Positions 20,710 to 33,557 of a stretch of 59,286 nucleotides of DNA are shown one piece after another. The notes below the pieces were generated by a model. The model saw only the letters and a program-made list of their open reading frames with translations, was not told where the DNA came from and ran no database searches. Origin of the DNA: Draconibacterium sp. (GTDB lineage Bacteria; Bacteroidota; Bacteroidia; Bacteroidales; Prolixibacteraceae); NCBI GenBank assembly GCA_016705335.1, contig JADIYN010000039.1:1-59286 (forward strand), given 5' to 3'. The position numbers were made by a program, and so were the translations under genes. The first letter of the stretch is position 1. Each line of letters opens with the position of its first letter.

Positions 20710-23020
20710 CTATTCCACTATTACTTTCAAATGGTTTATCTCTTTCCGTTACCGATTTTCATCACATACATACCTGCTTTTAACGGGTTGTGCTGAATCG
20801 TAAATCTGTCGGTTTCTATTGTTTTTCGAAGACCTTTTTACCTGCAATATTGTACATTTCAATCACATAGTTTCCGTTTTGCGGCAGTTCCACGTTAAGT
20901 TCGCCTTGTGTCAGCGGATTCGGATAGACTTTTATGCCTGCTTTATTTACGTTTTCGTTAACTGCGGTAATTGTTTCTGTTATTGTAAACACACATGATG
21001 CAGTTTTCCCCGTTGTTGGTTGTGGCAGATATAGTTACTGTACCGGCATGTTTTCCCGTCACCAACCCAGTTGTGTCAACAGTGGCAATCGTTGAATCCG
21101 AAGAAGACCAGGCAATGGTTTTATCGGTTACATCTTTTGGATACACAGTGGCGGTTAATTGTCGTTTTCTGGTTACTGTTAAGATTGATTTTGCAGTGGC
21201 TAAATTCAGCTTAAGCACCGGTAGCAGCAACAGGCGATAAGTCGATAAATAATATGGAGTCGGGGATGGCTTGTTTCTCAGTGTTTGGTCCTTTGTAATT
21301 TACCTCCAAAACTTCGCCTCCGCCTATTTCAAAAAAAGAAACCACAATGCGGTGCATTCCGGCAGCCAGCGGGATAGAACCACTTGCTTCCTGAACACCA
21401 TGAGCGCCATCGTTGTCAACTACTTCGTAGCCGTCGATAAATAGTTTGCTTCCATCGTCGGATGCGGTATAAAAAGTGTATGCTCCTGATTCAGGAATAT
21501 TTATCAATCCGCTGAAAATAAACGCAAAATAATCATCCTTTAACCGGGGGCTAAGGTCAAAGTTTGATACAATTCCTGTTGCGAGCGGATAAATGCTGTC
21601 TAAATCAGGGAGAATGCTATAAATCCCTTCGTGATATTCGTATTTTAATTTGGGAGCAGTTTCTACCGGATTTACAGGCGCTAAATAATCAAGTACAGTA
21701 ATTTCAACTGGCAGAAAGGTTGTGTTTCCTTCCATTGTCGGTTGCTGCTACTTTCAACAAAGGTTTTCCAGCAGATGGATTTGTTATTGTAAACTGAAAT
21801 GGCAATGTTGTCTGTTCCAATGATGCTGTCGTTCAGATAAAATTCGATTTTTTTTACAGAGCCATTGAAATCATACCCTTCTGCTTTCAGCAAAATGTTG
21901 CTGTTGATGGTAAAAAATGGTTCGTTGGGAACAACCATTGAAACAATAGGATTTCCATTGCTGATTATGATTGAAGTGCTTTGCGACGTTGCTGATGACC
22001 AGTTTTTACCAATTACTTTTGCAGTCAGCGAAAATAATCCGGCAGGAGTATTTTCCCAGTTGAATGAATAAGGAGCAATCGTGTCTTCGCCAAGAAAAGT
22101 AAGGTTGGCATAAAACTGAACTTTTTGAATTGTGGTTGAATCAGAACTCGCATCAGCTTCAATTTGCAAATCGGAGCCCTCAAAAACAAATGAATTTTGA
22201 GCTGGTTGCTGAAGTGTAACCCGGATTGATTTATCCGTTTCAACAGAATCGGTAAACATCCAGCTTACCAAATCCGGGTCATCGTAGGCAGGCACCCAAC
22301 TGGCATGTCCCCAGTTATCATACTCTGTGTATTTCACGTTTCCGCCAGCTGCGTTGAGCGCTTTTGCCATATCGCGTGTGCCGCTCACCGGAACAGTGCC
22401 ATCGTCGCTACTGTGAAAACACCAGATATTTTTACTTTAATCAAACCTGCTTTGCAGGGTCGCTTAGCCTAAATAGGCACCGCAGCCCGGAACAAATCAG
22501 GATAGCGTTCTGTAAAGTCCCATGTTCCATAACCTCCCATTGACAAACCGGTGACATATAGTTGATTTGCATCAATTTTGTAATTTGTCATGAGCGTTTC
22601 AATAATGTCTTTCACCATTTTTAATTCGGTGCTCACCGGAACTTTATCGATGCTGTAGGAGCCAAACGACCAATTGGTATTTACCCATTGTTTATCAGCC
22701 GGACATTGGGGAGAAAGAACAAAACAAGGATGAGAAGCCTGGTTTTCTGCTTCGGCCCACAACCTGGCACCCCTGCTGCCATCAACTTGTATGTTATTAT
22801 CGGTTCCTCTTTCGCCTGCACCGTGTAAAAACAAAACCAGCGGATAGGTTTTGCCGGGGTCATAATCCTCAGGAATAAACAGACGATAAGGCATCGAATA
22901 GCTGGCAATCGCGCTGTTTTTGTGCGACCTGTATTCAAAAGTTTGAGCTTGAATAATGTTGGTACTTGCAATGTTCAGCAATAACAGGATCGCAAATTTG
23001 AAAGAAATCTTTATTCTCAT
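20710..23020 (-). CDS. Secreted esterase with Ig-like, PA14 and BIG2 modules and T9SS domain
   Basis: About 770 residues. It has a signal peptide (1-26) and an esterase domain with 'LVLFLHGAGERGTD', Ser160 in 'VTGLSMGGYGTWD' and a His in 'NWGHASWVPAYD'. Two Ig-like segments follow (about 22240-21740). A PA14-like module comes next (about 21660-21250; 'DDYFAFIFSGLINIPESGAYTF' is its hallmark, with 'DDGSKLFIDG'). PA14 modules often bind sugars. A BIG2 repeat and a T9SS tail ending 'INHLKVIVE' complete it. Frame breaks occur near 22470, 22430, 21740, 21220, 20960 and 20735. The stop lies 85 bases before the next gene. The N-terminal 200 residues are closely similar to that gene's, so the two arose by duplication, with modules gained or lost. 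Confidence 0.78.
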
Positions 23021-23028
23021 TTTACAGC

Positions 23029-26000
23029 TTATTTATTAACGATTACATTTTTGTTCATTGATTGTTTGTTTGTCACAACATTTATCAGGTAAAACCATCC
23101 GATTGGAAACACAGATTCATCAACCAGGTATTCATTTTTCATCACTTTTTCTTTATAAACCAGTTTTCCGGTTACATCAAAAATCGCTAATAGTGTTGCA
23201 TCGGTTGGTAGTTTTATTGTAAGCGAACCTTTTGAAAACGGATTTGGAAAAACTTCAAAATCGCTATCCGACAAGAAGATATCATCCGCAGCGTTTGGTT
23301 TATTTGAATCCACCCTGATGCTGTCGAAAACCACGGTAGTTGGTGTGCACCTGAGCGTTGATGAAACGCAAAGTCCTGCCAGTATTGTCGTGTTCATCGG
23401 AATTGTGATTGCGCCAACATATTTCCAGGTTTCGCCATCGGGGGCAATGTAACCCGAGAATTTGTTTCCCTGTCGCGTTAAGCGAACCCAATAGGGAGCT
23501 TCTTTTCCCATCGAAAAGTGTGATTTGCGATGCTAAACCATTGGTTTCAGGTTTATACCATAACGAAGAACCACCATCACCCGGGAGAATGCCCATCGAA
23601 ACATGTTTTGAGCCGGGTCAATGGTTTCGCGCATCATCACACCAATTTTGCCAGGGTTCCGAATCATACCAGTTTACAATCTTTGCAATAATCTGCCCGT
23701 CTCCGGTCCATTGTTTATAAACCATGTGAAACTGGTCCTGGTTGTTGTAGATGTCGTCACCGCTTGCAGTTACAGTAACACTTCCGTTGTTCGTTACAGC
23801 ATTTCCGGGTGCACAGGGGTTGCCAATATCACGATTTGCAAATTCGCTGGCTGCAACCACATTCACAGTGCAGGTATCGTGTAAATGATTGTCAGACATG
23901 CTAACGACAATTTTTGCCTGCCCCACAGCAATGCCTTCCAATATTCCCGCTGTATTTACCGCCGCTACTTCCGGATTCAGAGAAACCCAGCTCACTGTTT
24001 TGTCGCTTGTAATGTCGGGCTCAATTTGCGCTCTCAGTTTTAAGGTATCATTTACCCATAATGAAAAACCGGAAGGTATTATAGTGATGTTTGTTGCATG
24101 GATTGAATAAACTGTCACTATACAGGTATCAATGATATCTCCATCTTTTGTTCTGGCAGTTATCAGTGTCTGAGCTTCGGCAACAGCGGTTACTTTGCCG
24201 GCAGCGTCAACCGTAGCGGTAGTTTCAGAATCCGATTCCCAGATTATTTTTTTGTTCAGTGTATGTATTGGTTCAATAGTGTATGTTAATTGAAACTGAC
24301 CCATTATCGGCATTTCTATTGAATGCTGTTTTAGCGCAAAACCGGTAACCGGCAGGTTTGCAACAGTAACCAATACAGAGTCGCTTTTGTTGGGTTGCAT
24401 GTCGCTTGTTGCTTTAATCCATGCTGAACCCAATCCCAGTGAAATAACTTTTCCACGGTAATCAACAGTGGCAACGTTGTTATCCGAAGAACGCCAGCTT
24501 ACATTTTTGATACAAACTGAATCGGGATAAACATGGGCTGACAAAGTGGTGGTGTCATTTCCAATCAAATTAATATTTGAAGGCGAAATTGTCACGCTGT
24601 CAACTGTAACACTGCAAATTGGCTTGCTGCAATCACCGGTGGGGCACCATTCGTAAACAAGGATTTTGCCCACCAAATCATCTTCCGAAGTAATGATGCG
24701 TATTCCGGTAGGGGTAACATGTACTTTTACAGCCGAATTCATATCAATCCATGATGAACAGTCGCCGATTTCGGGGCCAGGGTTTATATAACCTCAACAT
24801 ACGAACCGTCGCTTATTTTATAAACACCGATTTCTCCTGGTTTGCCTTTGAATCAGGCCCACCGTCCATTATATATACAATATAAAAATAATCTTTGTCG
24901 GCGGTTAGTTGCCTTGCTTGTCCTCCGGCGAGCGAGGGTTTTATGGTAACCGAACGGACTTTACTGCGCGACGGGCTGCTCCAGTTCTCCCAGATATCCA
25001 CCGCAGTCATATTCTCTAAGTTATTGCTTACAAGGTACATATCTGTTTCCTGCACCCATTTCATAGAGTATGCACCATGGCCAACATTGGCGAAAACCTC
25101 CATGCTTGCCGTCGAGTATAGAGGATTTCCTTTTGAATCGAAACCATTGACCGGGAATTTATACACATTGCCGTTATCGGCACTTCCCAGGTAAATGTTG
25201 CCTTCATTGTCAACATCAAGACCCTTAACGCGCTGGTCAGAAAACTATAAATGAGTATTCGTCGGTTTGGTACATACCGCTGCCATCACCGTTTTTATCG
25301 GTCCAAAGCCATCGCCGGTCATCTCCGTTAACAACCAGCCGGCCTCGGTATAATTCCAACTGTTAAATTTAACCTCGTCTCCATTCCAGCCCCAGCCTAC
25401 ACAGAATCCGGCGCAGGGCACTGCTATTTCACCATCAAAACGATAGACCCACAACATGTTGTCGTACATGTCGGTAAAAAAGCCATATTTTTTACCATTG
25501 ATATTCTTAACTGCAAAAGCATCTTCAACCGAAACCACCAGACGCGGGTCGTTGGATATAAAAAAGGATTGATAGATAATGCTTCCTGATCCAGTCTGAA
25601 CCCTGGGTTTGCTGTAGTCCATTTTAAAACGACGGTAAGAGCCGTAAACATCTGTTCCGTCAAGTGAAGCCTGATCGACACAGCCCGCCGCAACAAATAA
25701 AATGTCCGACCATTTTCCAGCGCAATGTTCCGTCGGGGTTAAATGCACGAATCGAACCTTCGGCTCCGGGAAATCCATCCATCGCCACATAAATATTTCC
25801 ATCATCATCACCTCCTAATCCTGTTACTCCCCTGAAACGTAACATATCAGAAGTACTTCCTGAAATTGGGTCGCTAAAAATTCCGCCTTGTTTCCCAAAA
25901 GTGCCGGTTTGTACTGGTGATTCTGAAATATCAAAAATTTTGATATTCTGGTCGATACTATTATCAGCAACAAATAATTCTCCTGTTTTCAGGTTAATCC

Positions 26001-26451
26001 CCAATGCAACTGGGTCAACCAAACTGGTAATTTTTCGGCCGTCAGAGCACGAAATATATGGCGCATCGTCTCCGGTTGGAACAGGGTCTGTTCTGAACGA
26101 AGGGAAACTATTTAAAGGTGAGTTTAAAAAGCGACCATAATAATTTTGGATGGTCCATGTTTTACCGCTTTTATCTTTAACTGCCTTCGAGTTTGCCGTA
26201 TATTTAGATTTGCCAACATAGGCGCTATCTTTATATACGCCCGTAGGATGAAATCCTTCATCCCAGACCGAATAAGTGGTACATGTTCCATCTCCGCTAA
26301 CATTCATATCAACAATATGATTTTGCATATGAGGCCCTGCGCATTTGTAATGGGTATTTCCCAAAGCTCTTGAAACGTATGTCAGCTTTTGTGCATGAAT
26401 GAATGTGGCCAATACACAAAGCCAAATAGTTAGTATAAATCTTTTTGTCAT
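23029..26451 (-). CDS. Secreted beta-propeller protein A with BIG2 repeats, LamG-like module and T9SS domain
   Basis: About 1140 residues. It has a signal peptide (1-20). An NHL/SMP-30-like propeller (about 30-570) carries 'YISCSDGRKI', 'VADNSIDQNIKIFDIS', 'YPDDPR'-type and 'YRFDGEIAVPC' motifs shared with the genes at 29759 and 57284. After 'IAVPC' comes an EF-hand-like loop (D-x-N-G-D-G), broken here by a frame change near 25300. Three BIG2 repeats follow (24600-23830), then a concanavalin-like module (23800-23300; 'GDGQIIAKI', 'WYKPETNGLASQ', 'YWVRLTRQGNKFSGYIAPDG') of the DUF1349/LamG type and a T9SS tail ending 'NKNVIVNK'. It is probably surface-anchored and may bind or cleave glycan; no catalytic site is obvious. 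The stop lies 8 bases before the next gene. Confidence 0.75.
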
Positions 26452-26484
26452 TTTTTATAGTTTGATTTATTATGAATAATTTCT

Positions 26485-27894
26485 TCAGTCGTTTTCTGTG
26501 TTATTGGTACGGAAAGGCGCCAAAGGCAGTCCGGCTTCGTTAAAAACATCGGCACGGGTTGTATCATTAAAGCAATAACTTGCTGCCACCGGAGTTTTTA
26601 TTTGTTCCGATGAAAGCACAACTGTATTGTCTTCCAGTTTGGCATCGGCTTTTACAAAATTTTTGTTATCACCCGAAATCAGGAAATGCTCCGGTTTTAT
26701 ACCTGTACATTTTAGTCCGGTTGCATTATCAAAATTCAGAATCAGTTTGTTTTTTTCTGTTCGAATGGATTGAAATACAGGGCTTTTGTATTCGCCCATA
26801 TTCTGATGATAAACTTCGGCCAAAGCATAAGCTGCAAGGCGTTTCCCAACGGTTAACTTGTCTTTGGGGTGAATGTCGTTGATGTCGTCAACCAAATCGG
26901 AAACAACCACCATCCCGGTTTTCGGGACTATTTTGGTAACCATTTCCTGTTGTTCACGCAGAAAATGAGAATTTTTGCTGTCGGTGTAATTAAATGGGGC
27001 AATCTGAACAAAATAAAAAGGAAAATCGCAGTTGAAATTGGTTCTCCAATTCTCAATCAGCGTTTTCATCAGCAATGAATAGATTGGGTAATTGTTTCGG
27101 TTGGCCTCGCCCTGGTACCAGATTGCACCGGCAACTGCAAACGGAACAACCGGAGCAATCATCGAATTGTAGAGTGCCCCTGGGAGCATCGGGCCACCAG
27201 TCGTAGCGTTCGTTGTACTTGTTTTTATTTAGCAGAGGATTGTTTTGATACGGCTTTTTTTTCAATCCATACTTCAGCCGGAGTTCCTCCCCAGGCCGAA
27301 ACAATAATTCCTACCGGAACATTCAGTTTTTGCTGTAGTTCGCGGCCAAAAAAATAAGCCAGTGCGCTTGTCTTGCGAATGGTTTCTGGTGTCGATGCCG
27401 TCCAAGCTCCCTTGCAATCCAACTGCGGATAATCAGCCGCAATTTTATCGATGCTGAAAACCCGGATGTTTGGATTATCAGCATTTTTCAACTCCAGTTC
27501 GCCATTTTTTATGCCCCATTCAAAAGTCATTTCCATGTTCGACTGCCCGCTGCAAAGCCACACTTCGCCAAGCATCACATTGTTCAGCGTGATTTTTGGA
27601 AGTACCCAGAAACTGAATGGAGTAGGCCACCGGCGCTGGTGGTTTGAACCGTAGTTTCCCATTTTGCCTGGTTATTGACTTTGCGCTGACTGTATCACGG
27701 CTATTCCAGCCGGTCACAATTTTTACTGTTTGTCCCGGCATTCCCCAGCCCCAGATGGCAACTTTCGCGTTTTTCTGTAATACCATGTTATCGGAAAAAA
27801 CCGATGGAAGAATTATTTTTCCTGAAACTGACAGATTGGAGAGTAAAACAATCAGCAATACAACAGGTGTGTTTTTTTTAAAAGTGTGTACCAT
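26485..27894 (-). CDS. Sialate O-acetylesterase-type SGNH hydrolase
   Basis: About 470 residues with a signal peptide (1-25). The opening 'ILPSVFSDNMVLQ' and 'AKVAIWGWGMPGQTV' are typical of the sialate O-acetylesterase family. The catalytic Ser lies in 'WLCSGQSNMEM'. 'GAIWYQGEAN' and 'DINDIHPKDKLTVGKRLA' supply the oxyanion and Asp/His elements. In PULs this family removes O-acetyl groups from various sugars, including xylan and pectin side chains, so sialic acid need not be the substrate. Frame breaks occur near 27640, 27240 and 27190. It lies 33 bases upstream of propeller gene A in the same operon. Confidence 0.85.
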
Positions 27895-27974
27895 TCTTTT
27901 CTTTGTTACTGAAATAAAGAGAATACCGAATGCGGTTGCCCGACACTGGTATCCTCTTTTCTGTTTTTGAAATT

Positions 27975-29690
27975 CTATTTTGAGAAGATTAGTTTCTTGT
28001 AAAATGATTTTTCAGAGGTGAATACAGTAATCATGTAAATGCCATTTTGCTTAAAAACGGAATGGTCGATTAAGTACTCTTTCTTGTTAACCTGTGTTTG
28101 GAAAATAATTCTCCCTGAAATATCGGCAATTGAAAGTCGGTTAGCTCTTTCGGGAAGTATTATTGAAAGCGAGCCAGTTGATAACGGATTCGGAAATACT
28201 GAAATTTCGCTTTCGTTTGCAATATCGAAAACGTCAGTAGTCCGAGTCGAAAATGCCGATATTTCCCTTACTCTGGCTTCCCATGAACCGGTTATTTCGC
28301 TCGTCCGTACTTTACCGGTAACGCGAATCCCTGAAATATCACTGGCGCTGCCTGTAAATGTAAATGTTGTGCCACTCACCGAAGTGTTCATGTATTCGTA
28401 ATCAGGTGAAATGACCAATTAGTAGCATCTGTCCAGGTTGTTCCATCCACTGATATTTGTAGTTTCATATCGGCATCAAAACACCCGTCGTCCATAACAT
28501 TGCTTACCACACCCCGAAAAGTGCCGTTGATAAATTCAACTTTGGTAATATTTTTTGCTGAACTAAAATCAAACCTGCCGCTTCATAACCGTGGGAAACA
28601 GGTTCTCCTCCATTTGCACCGTCTAAACCTACGTCAGTAGTAGTGTCGCTATCGTTTAACCCGGGTGCAGGAACCCGGTTGTCATTGGAAGCAGCGTTGG
28701 CATTGCGTGACCAACGATAGGCCGTAAAACCGTTTGATAAATGTATTGATTACCTGATGCGGTAACTGTAATAAAACAAGTTGATGTAAGACTCCCATCA
28801 GGATTGGTTGCTGTGATTAACCTCGCCAGGGCCAAAGCCCTGACAAGCCCAGACAAGCTTACGGTTGCAATGGATGGATTACTGCTGCTCCATGTTACAT
28901 TTTTTGATGCACCCTCAGGAGTAACTATTAATGATAACTGGGAGATTGAATTGTCAGTCATGTTTAAAGTTGACGGAGATATGGCAATGCTGGTTGCAGG
29001 AGTCGTTGCTTTCTGAATTGCTGCTTCAACAATTGGCTCCATAACTAAGTAACCTGCCAGGTTCGGGTGGACACCATCATTTGAGTATTCCGATTTTAAT
29101 CCTTTTTCTTCATTTACAAGCGAAGAATAAAAATCGGCATACACCATGTCATTGTCTTCAGTGTATTTTTCAATTAATGCATTGAGAGATATAATTTGTT
29201 CAATTGGTTTAATATCAGGTCTCCAGTTATATTGATAAACGGGTAATACTGAACACAAAACCACCTTTATTCCGTTCGTTTTTTTGATTTGCGCCATCGA
29301 ACTGATATTTTCCATTATCTGTTCGACGGTAATAGGACCACCATTTTGAGCAATATCATTTGTACCTCCTAAAAAAACAACTATCGAAGGATTCTGCTTA
29401 ATAACATCTGCATCAAACCGATTCAACATTTGAGATGTGGTTTGCTCGCTGATTCCTTTGTTAATGTATGGTTTATTGGCAAAAAAGGCAGGATGGGCAT
29501 CACTCCAGAATTGCGTGATTGAATTGCCCATAAACACAACCTGGTATTCGTTGGTTGCCGTTGGTTCAATCTTAGTATTTGCCACTTTATTAAAATTCAG
29601 ATTTGCCCAATCCTGTGCATCTGCAGGTTTAACGATAAACAGTAAAAATTGTAATACCAGAATTATTTGTTTCAGATTTATCATTTTCAT
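27975..29690 (-). CDS. SGNH/GDSL esterase with BIG2, discoidin-like module and T9SS domain
   Basis: About 571 residues with a signal peptide (1-25). The SGNH blocks are clear: 'VVFMGNSITQFW' (block I Ser), 'LGGTNDIA' (block III) and 'NDGVHPNLAGY' (block V Asp/His). A BIG2 repeat follows ('SIAISPSTLNMTDNSISQ', 'WSSSNPSIATVS'), then a discoidin-like beta-sandwich near 28600-28260 ('DMKLQISVDGTTW', 'ISGIRVTGKVR') and a T9SS tail ending 'YKKLIFSK'. It likely removes acetyl groups outside the cell. Its N-terminal enzyme part is a close paralogue of the enzyme at 56575. Frame breaks occur near 28655 and 28420. Confidence 0.82.
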
Positions 29691-29758
29691 TGATGTTCAA
29701 AAGATGAGAATACCGGACACAGACAATCTGAATCCGGCATTCTTCTTAATTTATTATG

Positions 29759-32700
29759 CTATTTTTTTACAGTGATTTTTTTACTTAACGCTTTTTTTGC
29801 TGTCTGTATTTTCACAACATAAACACCGTTCGATGAGAACAGCGAATGACTGATATGGTAGATATTCTGTGAAACTTTCTTTTCAAAAATTGTTTTACCA
29901 GTCATGTCTAATATCGTAAGATATTGCGTATTGTCAGGCAGCTTAACAGTAAGAGAGCCATCGGAGAGCGGATTTGGATAAACTTCAAAACCATCGTCGG
30001 CAAGAATATCCTTAGCCGAAACATTGGGAGAAGCTGTAATATTTACAGGTTCTGATGGAATGGTAAGAATATGCCTGAATATGCCTTTTGCAGTAAGTTT
30101 GTATTTTCCGGAGGTAAGTTTGGCTTTGAATTAGAAGATATTTGAATCCGTGGTTTTGTCAGTTCCTATCATTTTAATCGAACTTGTAAAAAACTTCACC
30201 GATGTAACTTCTTCTATTCCTTTCGGTATTTCAACAACAATATCAAAAGAATCTTTTGTACTTACAATTGCGCCTTCAACCGGAGAGATAATTTTAACAG
30301 AGACATCATCACTTAAAGTTAGCGGATTGTAAAGCGGGATGAGGTGATTTCCGGGAATCGGACGTTCCATAGTTCCGTCGGGTAACTGCCAGCCAACTGC
30401 AAAGTTGTCGCCTCCGCCGCCTTCCTGCAATAATCCTTCAACCAGGTACATTTGGCCTGCCTGTAGTAAAAATTGGTTCCGATTGCTGGCTTGCCATCCA
30501 GTCCCAGCCCCGTGGGTAAGTGTATCCTGAAACATAAGCAAGCACTTTTAAAGTATCGGTTCCGGGCATCATAATGCTAATCTGGTTATTGTCGTCGCCC
30601 GAGGTCCAGAAAATATATTCACCGGTTTGTGGTGGGCAAATGTATCCGCAGATACGTTCACCGTAACTGTCGCCACGGTTGGTTGGCCCTTCAAAATATC
30701 AACCATACCCGAAACCGATGGCCAGTTCCCGGTTGGAATGGAGGCAATGTCAGAGCCAGTCATGTTATCCCAGAAATCGACGTTCAGCATACCTTTGTGC
30801 TCACAATCGAAAACAGGAGAAAGTGCATAAACCGAAGGTCCTTCGGCTTTCATCAGTCTGTCGTCGGAGAGTGTTATTACGGCTGAAATTTTATAAGTGC
30901 CGGTTTCAGCGTTGTTCACATTGAAAAGGTATGGAGGTTCAGAAATGGTAGTGAGCAATTTGTCTCCGTTGTAATAGGCAATATTTTTAATCCCGTTCTG
31001 ACCTTCAGTGTCAATTTGAATATCGAAGGTTCCGCCATTTTGAATTATCAGGTTAGTTTCAGGGAGAAGAAACGATTTTGCGTATTCGTCTGAAACATTG
31101 ATTGTTATTGAAGGAGTAACTGCTGTATTTCCATCGTTGTCAGTCACTTTCGCATAAACTTCATATTCCCCGGCATTGGGCCCTTCCCATTGTAAAATGA
31201 TAGGAGAGGAGTTTGATTCGCCAATCAACTCATCGTTGCTGAAGAATTCAATTTTCTGGATGGTTCCGTCAAAATCCTGCGCAATAGCTGTAAACACAAC
31301 AGTATCGAACATCGAATATTCATAAAGTTCCATGGGCGATTGCAGGAAGATCTGTGGTTTTCCATCAGTAATCTTTAATCCGAAGTAATTTGATTTTGCG
31401 CTTGCGTTGTTTTGCCCGATTGCTATTGCATAAACCATGTGGGTTCCGGTTTCCGGGTTTTTCCAGGTGAAATTGTATGGACTGATTGAGTCTTCACCAA
31501 TCTTTACGTTGGCAGCATAGAATTCTACCTTTGAAATCGGAGTACTTCCGGTAGTTACCGATGCTTCGAAGATTACATTTCCTGTGCTCAAATAAGCAGT
31601 ATCAGGGCGTGGTGAGGTGAGTTTCACTGAGAAGTCGGGAGTAATACAATTGCCATCGGGACACCATATGTAAATAATGTTTTCCTTTGCATCTTCTTCA
31701 ATAATTATGATTCGCTCCCCACCTGGCAGTTTTGTTGCCTTCATAGCATACATTAAATCAGTCATCCCGCTTTCGCCGGCAACTTCGGTCCCGGGGAGAA
31801 AGTATCCGACTGGTTTCAGGGTCTCTGCATCATATACATCAACTTCGCCTGTAACATTTGAGTATTTTCCGCCAAAACCAATATTTACATAAATGTACTT
31901 ATCGTCGGCTGTGAAGGTTGTGGTGTTTTGCCCAAGACGCAGTGTGTCGGGAACGCTAATCCCTTTGCTCCAGTTTTTGTATTTCAAAATATCAGAGAAT
32001 TGAGGATAGCCGGCACCAGTTCCAAAATACATTACGTCGGTTTCATCAACATATTCAACTCTTGACATGTCTCCTCCTGAATAGGTAAAGGTGAGTTTGT
32101 TGCAACCATTGCTGCCGATGAGTAGTTTGGAACACCGTTTTTGTCTAATCCATTGGCCGGAAAGTAGCAAAGAAACCGGCTTCCAAAGTAAACATTCCCA
32201 TCGTTATCAATCTCAATTCCTTTAATATACGGGTACTTAATATCGTAGGCCGTAAATTCTTCTTTCTGAACCTGACCGTCACCGTTGTTATCGCGCCATA
32301 ACCAGCGGCTGCCTTCTGTGGCGTTTATTTTAGGGCGTTTGTCAATTTGCCAGGAATATTTCTCCCATTGACCATCCCAGGCTACAGAAAAGAAAGCGCA
32401 GGGAACTGCGATTTCGCCATCAAAACGATAGACACACAAAATTCGGAATACATATTTGTTAAGTACATAAAATTTTTACCGTCGATGTAACGAATAAATG
32501 TTGACTCTAAGGAGTTAACCAAACGCGGGTCGTCAGGGTATTTAAACGGGTCGAGGGTTTGGGCTTTGTACTTCCAGTGCGCCTGAAGGTTGCCCGCGGG
32601 TGTATTGTAATCAACTTCGTAATGTTCGCCCGAACTGTAAATTTGTCTTGGGTCAAGTGGGTCGGCATCCATCGACTGAACAAAGGCCAAACCAAGCATC

Positions 32701-33497
32701 TGACAGTCCATGTTCAGCTCGGTATCAAAATGACGTAAATCGGTTCCGCCGCCAACCTGCGAAGGATATCCACTATTGGCAACCCATAAATTGCCGATTG
32801 AGTCGGTTCCGATTCCACGCATCCCCAGAATTTTAGAGGCTCAATAATTCCGGGCTCTGAGCCGCCAAGAGTACCGCCTTTAACACCAATTGTATCGATT
32901 ACAACCGGGGTTCCGGCGCCTGAAATATCAAAAACTTTGATATTCTGGTCAGGTCCGTTATCGGCCACCATTAAGCGGCATTGATTATCGATTGCAATTG
33001 CAGTAGGGTCGATGATATTTCTGATTTCGCGCCCGTCGCTGCACAAAATGTATGGGGCCATATCTCCTGTGGGAACCGGTGCTATCTGACCCAGTGTAAA
33101 TCGCAGGTATGGATTTTTTACTGTCCATGTATTTCCGTTACAGTCTTTTGCAACAAGCGAGTTGGGCCTTTTATTAGTATTCCCAATCACATCGCATTTT
33201 GTGTAAACCCCCATATTCGCGGTGGGCTTCATCCCAGTACGAATTGGTATAAACCGTTCCATTAGATGTAACACTAATGTTCTCCACAAAATTCTGAACC
33301 CATTTTTTTCCCCCGCCAAAGCTGTTGGCTACATAAGTACACTTCAGGTTTTCGGTGATTCGTTCCTGGGAGTGAGCAGAAAAGAAAAAGATTCCTAAAG
33401 TCAGGAAAAGAATGCAAAACCTTAGGTGATTTTTACAATCCAAAGACGAATTAATAGTGTTTAGGGTAGTTTTTTGTGTATAAATTTTTTCTTTCAT
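29759..33497 (-). CDS. Secreted beta-propeller protein B with Ig-like and PA14 modules and T9SS domain
   Basis: About 1245 residues, starting with a longer N-region and a signal-like helix (residues 25-43). The propeller (about 50-560) shares 'YILCSDGREI', 'VADNGPDQNIKVFDIS', 'YPDDPRLVNSLES' and 'YRFDGEIAVPC' with proteins A and C. An EF-hand-like 'WRDNNGDGQVQKEEF' loop follows. Three Ig-like modules (31650-30850), a PA14-like module (30810-30340; 'FWTSGDDNNQ' in a shifted frame) and a T9SS tail ending 'SKKITVKK' complete it. Frame breaks occur near 33230, 32825, 32430, 32080, 30560 and 30130. It is second in the operon, 60 bases after the CBM9-like gene, and is probably cell-surface attached. 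Confidence 0.75.
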
Positions 33498-33557
33498 TGT
33501 TGTGGTTTAAATCAGTTAATTGCGTTGTTATGAAATATTTGAATTATAACCATGAAA

